DNA of 64,000 nt from Bacillus kwashiorkori (GTDB lineage: Bacteria; Bacillota; Bacilli; Bacillales; Caldibacillaceae): contig NZ_CTDX01000015.1 in assembly GCF_001375515.1 (NCBI RefSeq), positions 124,001 through 188,000 on the forward strand, read 5' to 3'. Shown here piece by piece: positions 17,711 to 26,450 of the stretch (within the stretch, counting starts at the first letter, position 1; every line of letters begins with the position of its first letter). The notes beneath the pieces were generated by a model. The model worked only from the letters and a program-made list of their open reading frames with translations, was not told where the DNA came from and did not search any database. The translations under genes were made by a program, and so were the position numbers.

Positions 17711-19054
17711 ATGAAGCAAACCGAACAATGGTCTTCAAGACTTGGATTTATTTTGTCAGCAGCAGGTTCTGCAGTCGGATTAGGGGCTATTTGGAAGTTC
17801 CCGTACGTCGCTGGGGTCAACGGGGGAGGAGCTTTCTTTTTTCTTTTTTTAGTTTTTACGATTTTGTTTGGCTTACCGCTTTTGCTAGCGGAGTTCGTCA
17901 TTGGGCGTCATACTCAAAAAAATGCAATTCAATCGTACAAAGTGATTGCGCCACAAACGAAGTGGCATTTGCTCGGATATTTAGGATTGATTGCAAATTT
18001 TATTATTCTTTCTTTTTATAGCGTAATCGGTGGCTGGATCATCCTTTATATTTATAAAACGGTTGCTGGGCAACTGAGTGGTTTAACAGTTGAGCAATAT
18101 CAAACTATATTCGCTGATACGATTGCTGACCCTTTCATAAGTCTTATAGCACATTTACTGTTTATGCTTTTAACTATTGTAATTGTTGCTAGAGGCATCC
18201 AAAATGGGATTGAACGAGCAAATAAAATAATGATGCCAGCATTGTTTATTCTTTTTTTATTATTAATTGTGCGCTCTTTAACATTAACAAACATATCCGA
18301 AGGGTTAAGATTTCTGTTTTTGCCTGATTTTACAAAGGTTACTGCTGAAACAATATTAGCTGCTTTAGGCCAAGCGCTCTTTACTTTAAGTTTAGGTGTT
18401 TCGACGATGTTAACTTATAGCTCATATGTACCAAAATCAGAAAGCTTACCTCGCTCAGCACTTTCGATTGTAAGTATGAACATATTGATTGTTATTTTGG
18501 CTGGGTTAGCGATCTTTCCAGCGGTTTTTTCCTTTGGGTTAACTCCTGATGCAGGACCAGTTCTGTTATTTGAAGTTTTACCAAATGTTTTTAGTCAACT
18601 TCCACTCGGAATGTTTTTCTTCTTTGCTTTTCTTATTTTATTTTTATTTGCGGCGCTTACATCAGCGCTAAGCATGTTAGAAATGATTGTTTCCAACCTT
18701 GCAAAGGGAAGTATTATATTGCGGAAAAAATGGTCTTGGATTATTGGGATCGTGATATTTATCGCTGGTATTCCTTCAGCGCTGTCTTTCGGTGTAATAG
18801 AAGATTGGAAACTATTTGGGAAAACATTTTTCGACTTAGTCGATTATTTGGTAAGTAATATGATTATGCCAATAGGTGCGTTATTCATTAGTGTCTTTGT
18901 TCCGTTTAAAATGAGGAAAGATATTTTAATAGCGGAGTTACAAAGTGGAGGGGCATTTCCGAGAGGCTTATTTAAAAGTTGGTTTTTTATTATTCGTTTC
19001 ATTGTACCGGCAGCCATTTTGTTGATTTTATTAAATATGCTTGAGATATGGTGA
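17711..19054 (+). CDS. sodium-dependent transporter, NSS (neurotransmitter:sodium symporter) family
   Basis: Membrane transporter of 447 aa with about 11 hydrophobic segments. The first helix carries the family's substrate and sodium site region: GFILSAAGSAVGLGAIWKF followed by PYVAGVNGGGAFF. Bacterial members import amino acids with Na+. I start at ATG 17711 because AAGGAG is 9 nt upstream; the longer frame starts 63 bp earlier without a comparable site. It converges on methionine gamma-lyase, and a methionine or other amino acid substrate is possible, but that is only a guess from position. Confidence 0.85.
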   Translation: MKQTEQWSSRLGFILSAAGSAVGLGAIWKFPYVAGVNGGGAFFFLFLVFTILFGLPLLLAEFVIGRHTQKNAIQSYKVIAPQTKWHLLGYLGLIANFIILSFYSVIGGWIILYIYKTVAGQLSGLTVEQYQTIFADTIADPFISLIAHLLFMLLTIVIVARGIQNGIERANKIMMPALFILFLLLIVRSLTLTNISEGLRFLFLPDFTKVTAETILAALGQALFTLSLGVSTMLTYSSYVPKSESLPRSALSIVSMNILIVILAGLAIFPAVFSFGLTPDAGPVLLFEVLPNVFSQLPLGMFFFFAFLILFLFAALTSALSMLEMIVSNLAKGSIILRKKWSWIIGIVIFIAGIPSALSFGVIEDWKLFGKTFFDLVDYLVSNMIMPIGALFISVFVPFKMRKDILIAELQSGGAFPRGLFKSWFFIIRFIVPAAILLILLNMLEIW

Positions 19055-19097
19055 TTGAAAATATGATGGAGGCCTGAGTGTATAGTAGAGACTCAAG

Positions 19098-19285
19098 ACC
19101 TCATTTTGTTAATTTGGCGCTGTTAAACTTCGTTGTTGATTTTCGCTCAGGAACTTCACAATCCTCGCGGGGGGTAGTTGTTTCTCCTCGGCGAGGTCTC
19201 ACCCTTACTCCTTTTCCCGCGGGCGTCTCCAGTCTGCAACGAGGATCAAAAAGCTCTAAATATCAACTAGTCTTTAACAAGCTTA
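19098..19285. repeat. dispersed intergenic repeat, copy 1
   Basis: A GC-richer block with CTCGCGGGG, CTCGGCGAGG and CCCGCGGGCG segments in otherwise AT-rich DNA, lying between two convergent genes. The edge segment GTTGTTGATTTTCGCTCAGG is shared, in reverse complement, with the tail of the block at 24735-24912. I believe these are members of a family of long intergenic repeats common in Bacillus genomes; no reading frame in it looks real. Confidence 0.45.
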
Positions 19286-19332
19286 ATTTATATAACAATC
19301 TATTGTATGGTCTAAAAGGACATGTATGGAAA

Positions 19333-20541
19333 TTAGTTTGTAATCGTCATCTTCTCCAATGCGTGGAAAGCATATTGTAAATCATTAATAAGATCATCTG
19401 CATTTTCAAGTCCAACTGACATTCGTAACATATTTTCGGTGATTCCCATTTTCTCTCTAGATTGTGCAGGTACTACGGCGTGGGTCATCGTAGCTGGATG
19501 TTGAATAAGTGTTTCTGCATCGCCGAGACTCACGGCAATTTTTATTAGTTTTAGTTGATTCATGAATAATTGTGCTTCTTTTTTTCCACCGCGAATGGTA
19601 AATGATATTAATCCCCCTGGTGCTTTCATCTGCTTTTTCATTATTTCATATTGTGGGGAGTCTGGGTCTCCAGGATAAATCATTTGTTCAACTAGAGGAT
19701 GAGCCTTTAAAAAGCCAGCGATTTTCCTTGTATTTTCTACATGACGTTCCATGCGAACATGAAGTGTTTTTAATCCTCTTAACAATAACCACGCATCAAA
19801 TGGTGAGATGATTCCACCTATATCTTTTCTTGCTGACATGCGCATTTTTTCCATATCTTCTTTGTTTTTTCCGACAACAATTCCAGCAATCACATCGCCA
19901 TGGCCACTAATATATTTTGTAGCACTATGAAGGACATAAGTAGCACCTAGTTCAAGCGGGTTTTGTAAATATGGCGATGAAAAAGTATTGTCTACAATGA
20001 TTGGAATGTGATATTTTTTTGCTATTGTGCTAACAAGTTCCAGGTCAATCATTTCCATCGTAGGATTAATTGGTGTTTCAATATAAATGCATGCAGTATT
20101 GTCTTGGATGTGGGCTTCTATTTCCTCGGATGTGTTCAGCGCACTCAGTGTGTGAGTAATATTGTATTTCTCTTGAAGCATCTCTAATAAACCGAATGTA
20201 CAACCGTATATACCTCGTGAACAAAGAATATGGTCACCAGATTTAGTTAAATGAAACAGCACAGCAGATACAGCTGCCATTCCTGAACCAAAGGCAAGTG
20301 CGTCTGTACCCTTTTCTAGTAGAGCCATTCGTTCTTCTAATACTTTTACAGTTGGATTTCCTAACCGTGAATAAATATTGCCACTATCTTCACCTGCAAA
20401 TCGTTTTTCGCCTTGTTCTGCTGTTTGAAATGTGTAAGTGGAACTTTGAAAAAGCGGTGGTGTTAAGCTATCGTGAAAATCGTGTGAATCATAACCTGCA
20501 TGAATGAGCAATGTATCAACATGTTTTTCTTTCCCCATCAT
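19333..20541 (-). CDS. megL: methionine gamma-lyase
   Basis: PLP enzyme of 402 aa in the Cys/Met metabolism family, cleaving methionine to methanethiol, ammonia and 2-oxobutyrate. The PLP lysine lies in SATKYISGHGDV near residue 205, and the tyrosine/cysteine segment GIYGCTFGLLEML near residue 112 has the cysteine typical of methionine gamma-lyase rather than cystathionine enzymes. Two adjacent ATGs follow AAGGGG; the second has the better spacing. A perfect catabolite-responsive element sits about 20 bp upstream of the start, so carbon control by CcpA is likely. Cystathionine gamma-lyase is the main alternative. Confidence 0.82.
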   Translation of the reverse strand: MMGKEKHVDTLLIHAGYDSHDFHDSLTPPLFQSSTYTFQTAEQGEKRFAGEDSGNIYSRLGNPTVKVLEERMALLEKGTDALAFGSGMAAVSAVLFHLTKSGDHILCSRGIYGCTFGLLEMLQEKYNITHTLSALNTSEEIEAHIQDNTACIYIETPINPTMEMIDLELVSTIAKKYHIPIIVDNTFSSPYLQNPLELGATYVLHSATKYISGHGDVIAGIVVGKNKEDMEKMRMSARKDIGGIISPFDAWLLLRGLKTLHVRMERHVENTRKIAGFLKAHPLVEQMIYPGDPDSPQYEIMKKQMKAPGGLISFTIRGGKKEAQLFMNQLKLIKIAVSLGDAETLIQHPATMTHAVVPAQSREKMGITENMLRMSVGLENADDLINDLQYAFHALEKMTITN

Positions 20542-20560
20542 AAATCCCCTTCCTTACATT

Positions 20561-20574
20561 TGTAAACGTTTTCA
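20561..20574 (-). promoter_or_regulatory. cre (CcpA) site in front of megL
   Basis: TGTAAACGTTTTCA matches the cre consensus TGWAANCGNTNWCA at all fourteen positions. Position between promoter and start would give repression by CcpA in sugar-rich conditions. Confidence 0.75.
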
Positions 20575-20732
20575 TTATAAGTATAGTTGATTGTGTAGAA
20601 GTTGTGAACTCTTTTCTTATAAAAAGTATAGAAGTACATTTATTGTATTTAGCGCGCTTTAAAATATGATCGTGCCTATTTCTCCGTTTTTATTTTTGGA
20701 AAGCAACTATTTGTTTTGAGTACCTCACAAAC

Positions 20733-20776
20733 AAAAAACCCGTACCAAACAGTGATAACCTGTTTGATACGGGTTT
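20733..20776 (-). terminator. intrinsic terminator of the qox operon
   Basis: On the minus strand AAACCCGTATCAAACAG pairs with CTGTTTGGTACGGGTTT and runs into TTTTT, directly downstream of qoxD. Confidence 0.88.
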
Positions 20777-20830
20777 GCTATGAATAAATTTACCCCAATC
20801 CTAAGCCGTAATGATCGATGAAGGAAAACT

Positions 20831-21133
20831 TTAGTGTATCGAATGCCCTGCAGTCATAACCCAAATTGAACCGATGACGATGACGACTGCCATAAAGATA
20901 GCATAGACAGTATGAATGACTTTGGAATATTTGTCTTTACCTTCCGTCATATGCATAAACATAAATAATTGTAAACCTGCTTGTAATACTGCAAAACCAC
21001 CGATGATAATCATAACTGTCTTAACAGGCAAGTTCGTTTGAAATGCAACCATTAAAGCTAAAACAGTGAATGCTATGGATAGTAAAAATCCGACTACATG
21101 AAAGTACGGGAAGCTAGTCTTTTGTTTACTCAT
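20831..21133 (-). CDS. qoxD: cytochrome aa3 menaquinol oxidase subunit IV
   Basis: Membrane protein of 100 aa with three hydrophobic helices, the normal size and shape of subunit IV of the aa3-600 quinol oxidase. The segment AVLQAGLQLFMFMHMTEGKDK in the middle is family-typical. It starts 3 bp after the qoxC stop and ends the operon before a strong terminator. Subunit IV assists assembly and stability of subunit I. Confidence 0.88.
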   Translation of the reverse strand: MSKQKTSFPYFHVVGFLLSIAFTVLALMVAFQTNLPVKTVMIIIGGFAVLQAGLQLFMFMHMTEGKDKYSKVIHTVYAIFMAVVIVIGSIWVMTAGHSIH

Positions 21134-21136
21134 TGA

Positions 21137-21742
21137 TTATAACACCCCCGCAATATAAACGAATGTAAAGATGAAAATCCATACAACATCTAGGAAGTGC
21201 CAATATAATGTCCAAATATGCACCTTTCCTGCTGTTGTAGGGGTAATTCCCCGTTTTAAAACTTGCATAATTAACAATATTGCCCAACCAATTCCAAGGG
21301 TAACGTGGGCTCCGTGAGTGCCAAGTAAGACAAATAGGCTAGATAAGAAGGCACTAGTTTGCATTGTTGCACCAACACTGACGTAATGAATAAATTCATT
21401 AATTTCCATAAATAGGAATCCGCCGCCGAGAAGTAATGTAATGACAGTCCATAGTAATAATCCTTTTTTATTATTTCGGCGCATTTCGAAAATAACTAAG
21501 CCAGCTGTAAAGCTACTTGTTAAAAGTAGTAGTGTTTGAATAACGACATCTTTCATAACGAAAATTTCTTCGCCAACAGGTCCGCCTGCTGTGCGGTCTT
21601 TTAACACTCCAAAGACCGCAAACAGTGTGGCGAATAAAATGATTTCTGCTGCTAAAAATATCCAAAAACCTAATATATTCATTCGAGCCTGTTCTGATTG
21701 ATATTCTATTGGTAAAGACGGATTTGTTGTTTTTTCACTCAT
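21137..21742 (-). CDS. qoxC: cytochrome aa3 menaquinol oxidase subunit III
   Basis: Membrane protein of 201 aa with five helices, homologous to cytochrome oxidase subunit III. Typical segments are LGFWIFLAAEIILFATLF near residue 24 and GTHGAHVTLGIGWA near residue 142. Its ATG overlaps the qoxB stop as ATGA, so translation is coupled. Third gene of qoxABCD. Confidence 0.92.
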   Translation of the reverse strand: MSEKTTNPSLPIEYQSEQARMNILGFWIFLAAEIILFATLFAVFGVLKDRTAGGPVGEEIFVMKDVVIQTLLLLTSSFTAGLVIFEMRRNNKKGLLLWTVITLLLGGGFLFMEINEFIHYVSVGATMQTSAFLSSLFVLLGTHGAHVTLGIGWAILLIMQVLKRGITPTTAGKVHIWTLYWHFLDVVWIFIFTFVYIAGVL

Positions 21743-23697
21743 TTCAAATCACCTCTCCAGGCACGCTCCGTTTCGACGATTTTCTCAACAGGTACGTAAT
21801 ACCCATCATCATAATCAAAGGAGCGCATAATCATTCCAGCTAATACAGCGATACCACCAAATATCGCTAATATATGCCATTCAAAGACTAGTAAGAAACC
21901 AAAGACGAAGAATGCAGCACCCATATATACTGGAATACCAGAATTACTTGGCATATGGATCGGTTTAATGTCACTCTTTTTCAGTGTTAAACCTTTATTT
22001 TTCTTTTTCATATGCCAAAACTCATCAATTTCACTTACTTCTGGTAAAACTGCAAAATTATAAAATGGAACTGGTGAACCAGTTGCCCACTCTAAAGTAC
22101 GTCCATGTTTCCAAGAGTCACCAGCAGTTTCACGTTTTGCATGACGGAAACTCCAATAAATGTTATAAACAAGTGCTGCAAAACCGGCTGCTAATATTAC
22201 TGAACCGATTGCAGAAACTAAGAATAATGGTGCAAAGCCAGATTCAGTTGAGTACGTATAAGCACGACGAACTGCACCGTTTAAGCCTAAGAAGAACATT
22301 GGGAAAAATGTTAAGTTAAAGCCGATATTAAATAACCAGAAATGCCATTTCCCAATTTTTTCGCTAAGCTTAAAGCCGAACATTTTTGGCCACCAGTAGT
22401 AAAGGGCTGCGAACACTGCATATACTGTCCCAGGAATTAATGTGTAATGGAAGTGTGCGACTAGGAACAATGTATTATGATATTGGAAGTCTGCAGCTGC
22501 CATAGCTAGCATAACTCCAGTAACCCCACCAATTAAGAAAGTTGGAATAAAGGCGAGGGACCAAAGCATTGCGTTAGAAAATTCAATTCGACCTTTTCGC
22601 ATCGTAAAGAGCCAGTTAAACATTTTAATTCCTGTTGGTATCGCAATCAACATCGTAGTAATTGAGAAAACTGAGTTAACTGCTGGTCCGACACCCATTG
22701 TATAGAAATGGTGAACCCAAACAAGCATACTTAAAGCGGAAATAACGACAATGGCAAGTACCATTGATGTATATCCGTATAATCTTTTTCTCGTAAATGT
22801 TGCAATTACATCCGAGAATATCCCGAAAGCAGGAAGAATAACGATATATACTTCCGGATGACCCCATAACCAGAAAAGGTTCGCCCAAAGCATATCTAAA
22901 CCGCCAGCTTCTACTGTAAAGAAGTGAGTACCGTATAGGCGGTCCATCATACCTAATAATAAGGTTACAGTGAATATTGGGAACGCAATAACGATAATTA
23001 GTGACGTAATTAATGTTGTCCATGTGAACATAGGCATTTTCATTAATGTCATGCCTTTCGTCCGCATCTTTAATATCGTGACGATAAAGTTAATTCCTGT
23101 CATTAATGTCCCGATACCAGCTATTTGGATAGCTATCATATAATAGTTATTTCCAATACCTGGACTAAACTCTTTCCCAGCAAGCGGGAAATAGGAAGTC
23201 CAACCAGCATCAGGTGACCCACCAACAACGAATGAAATGTTAAATAACATCGCACCACTAAAGAATAACCAGAAGCTTAGTGCATTTAATTGTGGGAAGG
23301 CTACATCACGGGCACCGATTTGTAATGGCATCGCAATGTTCATAATTCCCATTAACATCGGCATTGCCATAAAGATAATCATAATAACGCCGTGAGTTGT
23401 AAAAACTTCATTATAATGTTGTGCATCTAAGAAAGTATTTTCAGGGATGGCTGTTTGAGCTTTCATCATTAGGCCATCCACACCACCACGGAAGAACATT
23501 AAAACGCCAGAAAGAATGTACATAATACCAATGCGTTTATGATCAACCGTCGTTAGCCATTCGGTCCATAAATATTTCCACTTTTTAAAATACGTGATAC
23601 CAGCGATTACACCAATCATCGTTAAGACGATTGCGATTTGGGATGCTACTAGTAATGGATCCTCTGTCAGTAAAATTTTATCCCATTTAATGTCCAC
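21739..23697 (-). CDS. qoxB: cytochrome aa3 menaquinol oxidase subunit I
   Basis: Catalytic subunit, 652 aa, with the haem-copper core: LWGHPEVYIVILPAFG holds a CuB histidine and the cross-linked tyrosine, and VAHFHYTLIPG holds haem ligands. It reduces O2 to water with electrons from menaquinol and pumps protons. I start at GTG 23695-23697: GGAGGTGATC precedes it with good spacing and the product then begins DIKWDKILLTEDPL like other QoxB; the longer frame would lie mostly inside qoxA. qoxA and qoxB overlap by 11 bp. Confidence 0.93.
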   Translation of the reverse strand: MDIKWDKILLTEDPLLVASQIAIVLTMIGVIAGITYFKKWKYLWTEWLTTVDHKRIGIMYILSGVLMFFRGGVDGLMMKAQTAIPENTFLDAQHYNEVFTTHGVIMIIFMAMPMLMGIMNIAMPLQIGARDVAFPQLNALSFWLFFSGAMLFNISFVVGGSPDAGWTSYFPLAGKEFSPGIGNNYYMIAIQIAGIGTLMTGINFIVTILKMRTKGMTLMKMPMFTWTTLITSLIIVIAFPIFTVTLLLGMMDRLYGTHFFTVEAGGLDMLWANLFWLWGHPEVYIVILPAFGIFSDVIATFTRKRLYGYTSMVLAIVVISALSMLVWVHHFYTMGVGPAVNSVFSITTMLIAIPTGIKMFNWLFTMRKGRIEFSNAMLWSLAFIPTFLIGGVTGVMLAMAAADFQYHNTLFLVAHFHYTLIPGTVYAVFAALYYWWPKMFGFKLSEKIGKWHFWLFNIGFNLTFFPMFFLGLNGAVRRAYTYSTESGFAPLFLVSAIGSVILAAGFAALVYNIYWSFRHAKRETAGDSWKHGRTLEWATGSPVPFYNFAVLPEVSEIDEFWHMKKKNKGLTLKKSDIKPIHMPSNSGIPVYMGAAFFVFGFLLVFEWHILAIFGGIAVLAGMIMRSFDYDDGYYVPVEKIVETERAWRGDLK

Positions 23698-24643
23698 TGT
23701 GATCACCTCCGTAATTTTCCTCATTTTTACTTGCGTTGTTCTCAGTGTCAAAGAATGTCTTACCTGGGTAACCGTGTTTACGATATAATTCTGGGTTTAA
23801 ATATTCTTTTGCATGATGGTCTGCATGATTAATCCATTCTAAATGTGTGTTTGAATAAGATTTTCGACCAAGATGCGTTGGTTTTAATAGCTCAATATAC
23901 TCATCTTCCGTTAATTTCGGAGCTTTTTCTTGAACGTCTTTCACCCATTCCTCAAAATCTTTCGGTGATTGTGCTAACACTTCAAATTCCATTTCTGCAT
24001 AATGTTGACCATTAAAGTTTGTATTTCGTCCCATGAATGATCCTTCATGGTCACTAACGACATATAATTCTGTTTCCATTTTCGCCATCGTATATTTTTG
24101 CCCAGCTAATGATGGAATCCAAAATGATTGCATCGTTCCTGCCGATGTTAACTTGAATAACACTGGACGATTGACAGGGATATTTACATAGTTCACTGTT
24201 TCAATATTTTCTTCTGGATAACTAAAGATCCACTTCCAATCAGCTGAAGTAACATGAATGACTAATATGTCTTGATCTTCATACCCTTCAGGAATTTCCT
24301 CTAACTCATAGAGAGTTTTAACTGTTGGAACAATGAGTAAAGCAACAATGACAACGGGTATTGCTGTCCAAATAATTTCAATCCACTTATTACCGTGTTC
24401 TTGAGGTGGCTCATAATTTTCATCGCCAGGTTTTGAGCGATACTTCCAAACGACATAAATAAATAGTGCAACTACGACAAGTACGATAAGTCCAATCCAA
24501 ATGAGGGACCAGTTAATTAAATCTAGAATTTTTCTTGCTTGAGGCCCTTTCGGATCAAAAACTACCAATTTTGTTTCACAGCCGCTCAAAATAGTTAACA
24601 AAAACAAAGTAATGGCGGAAACAAACAGGTGTTTCTTCTTCAT
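23687..24643 (-). CDS. qoxA: cytochrome aa3 menaquinol oxidase subunit II (lipoprotein)
   Basis: Subunit II, 318 aa: lipoprotein signal with lipobox LSGC, two membrane helices (about residues 42-65 and 90-110), and an external cupredoxin domain. The CuA cysteines of cytochrome c oxidases are absent (NFNGQHYAEMEF occupies that site), which marks it as a quinol oxidase. First gene of qoxABCD, preceded by GGGGAG. The 785-bp region upstream holds ResD-like boxes, a cre-like site and a palindrome that may control it. Confidence 0.92.
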   Translation of the reverse strand: MKKKHLFVSAITLFLLTILSGCETKLVVFDPKGPQARKILDLINWSLIWIGLIVLVVVALFIYVVWKYRSKPGDENYEPPQEHGNKWIEIIWTAIPVVIVALLIVPTVKTLYELEEIPEGYEDQDILVIHVTSADWKWIFSYPEENIETVNYVNIPVNRPVLFKLTSAGTMQSFWIPSLAGQKYTMAKMETELYVVSDHEGSFMGRNTNFNGQHYAEMEFEVLAQSPKDFEEWVKDVQEKAPKLTEDEYIELLKPTHLGRKSYSNTHLEWINHADHHAKEYLNPELYRKHGYPGKTFFDTENNASKNEENYGGDHSGH

Positions 24644-24734
24644 AATTTTCTCCCCTTTATAACATTTTGTTTTACTAATAAGTAAGTATTATTAAGCTAT
24701 AGTGTAAAACTTTTAATAATTTGTTGATTGAAAC

Positions 24735-24912
24735 AAAAGTCGGCAACTCCTTGAGGAAAGACCAGTATTTTCTTTGTTCTGGTGTTTCTTGAGGAAGCTT
24801 CTTCCGTGTCCAGCGGGATAATCGTAAGTTTTGAGATCCAACTGGGGTGGAGCGAAAAGGTAGCTCAAGCCACGCTCGCTAAAAGTGTCCGGCTTTTGCT
24901 GAAATCAACAAC
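24735..24912. repeat. dispersed intergenic repeat, degenerate copy 2
   Basis: GC-richer block in the large qoxA upstream region, ending in GCTGAAATCAACAACAA, which corresponds to GCGAAAATCAACAACGAA of the block at 19098-19285 read on the other strand. Much more decayed than copy 1. A 91-aa frame runs through it but has no family-like features. Confidence 0.35.
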
Positions 24913-24920
24913 AATAAATA

Positions 24921-24994
24921 TTAGAGCGCTTTCATTCACAAATCTGTACATAATTGTTCACAAATTTGTCAAAATTTGTTCGGAATTTCACAAA
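24921..24994 (-). promoter_or_regulatory. cre-like site and three ResD-like boxes upstream of qoxABCD
   Basis: Read towards qoxA: TGAAAGCGCTCTAA (24921-24934) has 13 of 14 cre positions. It abuts TTTGTGAAT (24934-24942), identical to the B. subtilis ResD box, then TTTGTGAAC (24956-24964) and TTTGTGAAA (24986-24994). The first two boxes are 22 bp apart, two helical turns. Distance to the qoxA start is about 280-350 bp. ResD binding and target gene are inferred. Confidence 0.45.
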
Positions 24995-25058
24995 ATAGAC
25001 AAATATTATACTAGAAAAGTAAGTATAAAAAAGAGTAAGGAGTTTCAAAAAAAATAAT

Positions 25059-25082
25059 TTTACACTACACTCATAGTGTAAA
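25059..25082. promoter_or_regulatory. 9-bp inverted repeat, possible operator
   Basis: TTTACACTA and TAGTGTAAA are perfect arms around six bases. The same half-site occurs once more at about 24695-24703 in front of qoxA. No regulator is recognised. Confidence 0.4.
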
Positions 25083-25428
25083 CTATATTAACATAATTAT
25101 TAATAGGTAAATGTTACAATTTAATGAAGGATATAAATGTAACTATCATAAACAATATTAAAACTATAAATTTAAAAGAAATGTAAATTTAATAATTATC
25201 TTTGTAATGCTATTTTACGATAATAATAAAGGAATTACAAAGGAAAAACTCAGAAATATACTTAAAAAATACAAATACAAGCTAATTATATTTAAAATTA
25301 TATTAAAATTGTTTTTACTATAATTTAGTAATGATTATTTTATCTATAAATCAACAGGTAATTGGATATATTAAACATAAGTATTTCGTTCATGAAATAC
25401 TAAAAAAATCCTACCTCGAGGTGATCAT
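25083..25428. other. AT-rich intergenic region before the YpzG-like gene
   Basis: Very AT-rich, no believable reading frame or strong hairpin. It probably contains only the promoter of the small gene at 25429. Confidence 0.4.
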
Positions 25429-25581
25429 ATGCGTTTTAAAAACGAAATGGATCCCACAGCTGCCTTATTTGCCCATAACTGGACTAGGCCAAAACGACAA
25501 AAGTCACAAGTGAATGGTCATACGAAGATGTCACAAAATAATATCATTCTTCGTAGTAATGCAAAGGCTCATCATTGGTAG
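25429..25581 (+). CDS. small YpzG-like protein
   Basis: Fifty-residue basic protein read from ATG 25429, directly after GAGGTGATC. The central segment WTRPKRQKSQVNGHT and the following NNIILRS resemble the YpzG family of small Bacillus proteins of unknown function, which have the same length and the SQVNG motif. A strong terminator follows at once, so it is a one-gene unit. Family assignment is from memory of the motif. Confidence 0.65.
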   Translation: MRFKNEMDPTAALFAHNWTRPKRQKSQVNGHTKMSQNNIILRSNAKAHHW

Positions 25582-25590
25582 GAATTAATA

Positions 25591-25629
25591 AAGAAGCAGA
25601 GGGGAAAGTATTCCTTTTGCTTCTTTTTT
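25591..25629 (+). terminator. intrinsic terminator after the YpzG-like gene
   Basis: AAGAAGCAGAGGGGA pairs with CCTTTTGCTTCTT, ending in TTTTTT. Confidence 0.85.
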
Positions 25630-25775
25630 CATCTAAAGGGTAGGAGTTACCTTTGAATAAAATCAAATCTCCTCATTCTTTTGCATTTTTTTCGTAATTA
25701 CTAAATATGATTAAAAGGACAAGTCTCATTTCTCGAGTTTAGATTGATAGGAATTATGTTTATGGAGGAAGCTAA

Positions 25776-26390
25776 ATGCAAGAATGGATTACGGATTTTA
25801 TGGAACAATTCGGCTATATTGGTGTTTTTTTATTAATTTGTTTAGAAAATATATTCCCGCCAATTCCATCTGAAATTATTTTAACATTCGGCGGTTTTAT
25901 GACGACGAAGACAAATTTAACAGTAATAGGAGTTGTTACAGCAGCTACAATCGGTTCTATTTCAGGTGCAATCATGTTATTTTGGCTCGGTCGATGGTTG
26001 AGTTTAGAGAAATTGGAAAAGGTGGTAGATCAGTGGGGTCATATTATCCGTCTTACGAAGAAAGATATCGAAAAGGCAAATCGATGGTTTACTAAATACG
26101 GTTTTTGGACGGTGTTCATTTGTCGCCTTGTACCTTTATTGAGAAGTATTATATCTATTCCCGCTGGCATGGCGAAAATGCCCTTATCGACGTTTATTTT
26201 TTTAACAAGTCTTGGTACGGTCATTTGGAATATGCTATTGGTTGCAACAGGAGCGTTTTTAGGTGAATCTTGGCAAGATATCTTAATATTTATGGACATC
26301 TATTCTCGTATTGTTTATATTGGTATTATAATTATTTTAATCGTTATTTTTTCTTTCTTTATTATTCGGTTGAAAAAGAAATCAAGTTAA
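25776..26390 (+). CDS. DedA family membrane protein
   Basis: Polytopic membrane protein of 204 aa with the DedA/VTT fold: acidic segment ENIFPPIPSEIILTFGG near residue 24, basic segment FICRLVPLLRSIISIPAGMAKM near residue 112, and a C-terminal helix. Family members flip lipid carriers; in B. subtilis and S. aureus DedA proteins have been linked to undecaprenyl phosphate recycling. The very next gene, 60 bp on, is uppP, which makes undecaprenyl phosphate outside the membrane, so a role as its return translocase is a reasonable inference. Other DedA proteins move phosphatidylethanolamine. Confidence 0.88.
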   Translation: MQEWITDFMEQFGYIGVFLLICLENIFPPIPSEIILTFGGFMTTKTNLTVIGVVTAATIGSISGAIMLFWLGRWLSLEKLEKVVDQWGHIIRLTKKDIEKANRWFTKYGFWTVFICRLVPLLRSIISIPAGMAKMPLSTFIFLTSLGTVIWNMLLVATGAFLGESWQDILIFMDIYSRIVYIGIIIILIVIFSFFIIRLKKKSS

Positions 26391-26450
26391 AAGTTAGTCA
26401 CACGTTAATAGTTACATACAGAGATTTTTGTGAAGGAGTTTTTCGTAAGT

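Noticed and set aside
19078..19380. 100-aa reading frame between the NSS transporter and megL
   Set aside because: It runs through the GC-rich dispersed repeat and into the 3' end of megL; a by-product of the repeat.
24782..25057. 91-aa reading frame upstream of qoxA
   Set aside because: It overlaps the degenerate repeat and the ResD-like array, has no ribosome binding site and no protein-like composition.
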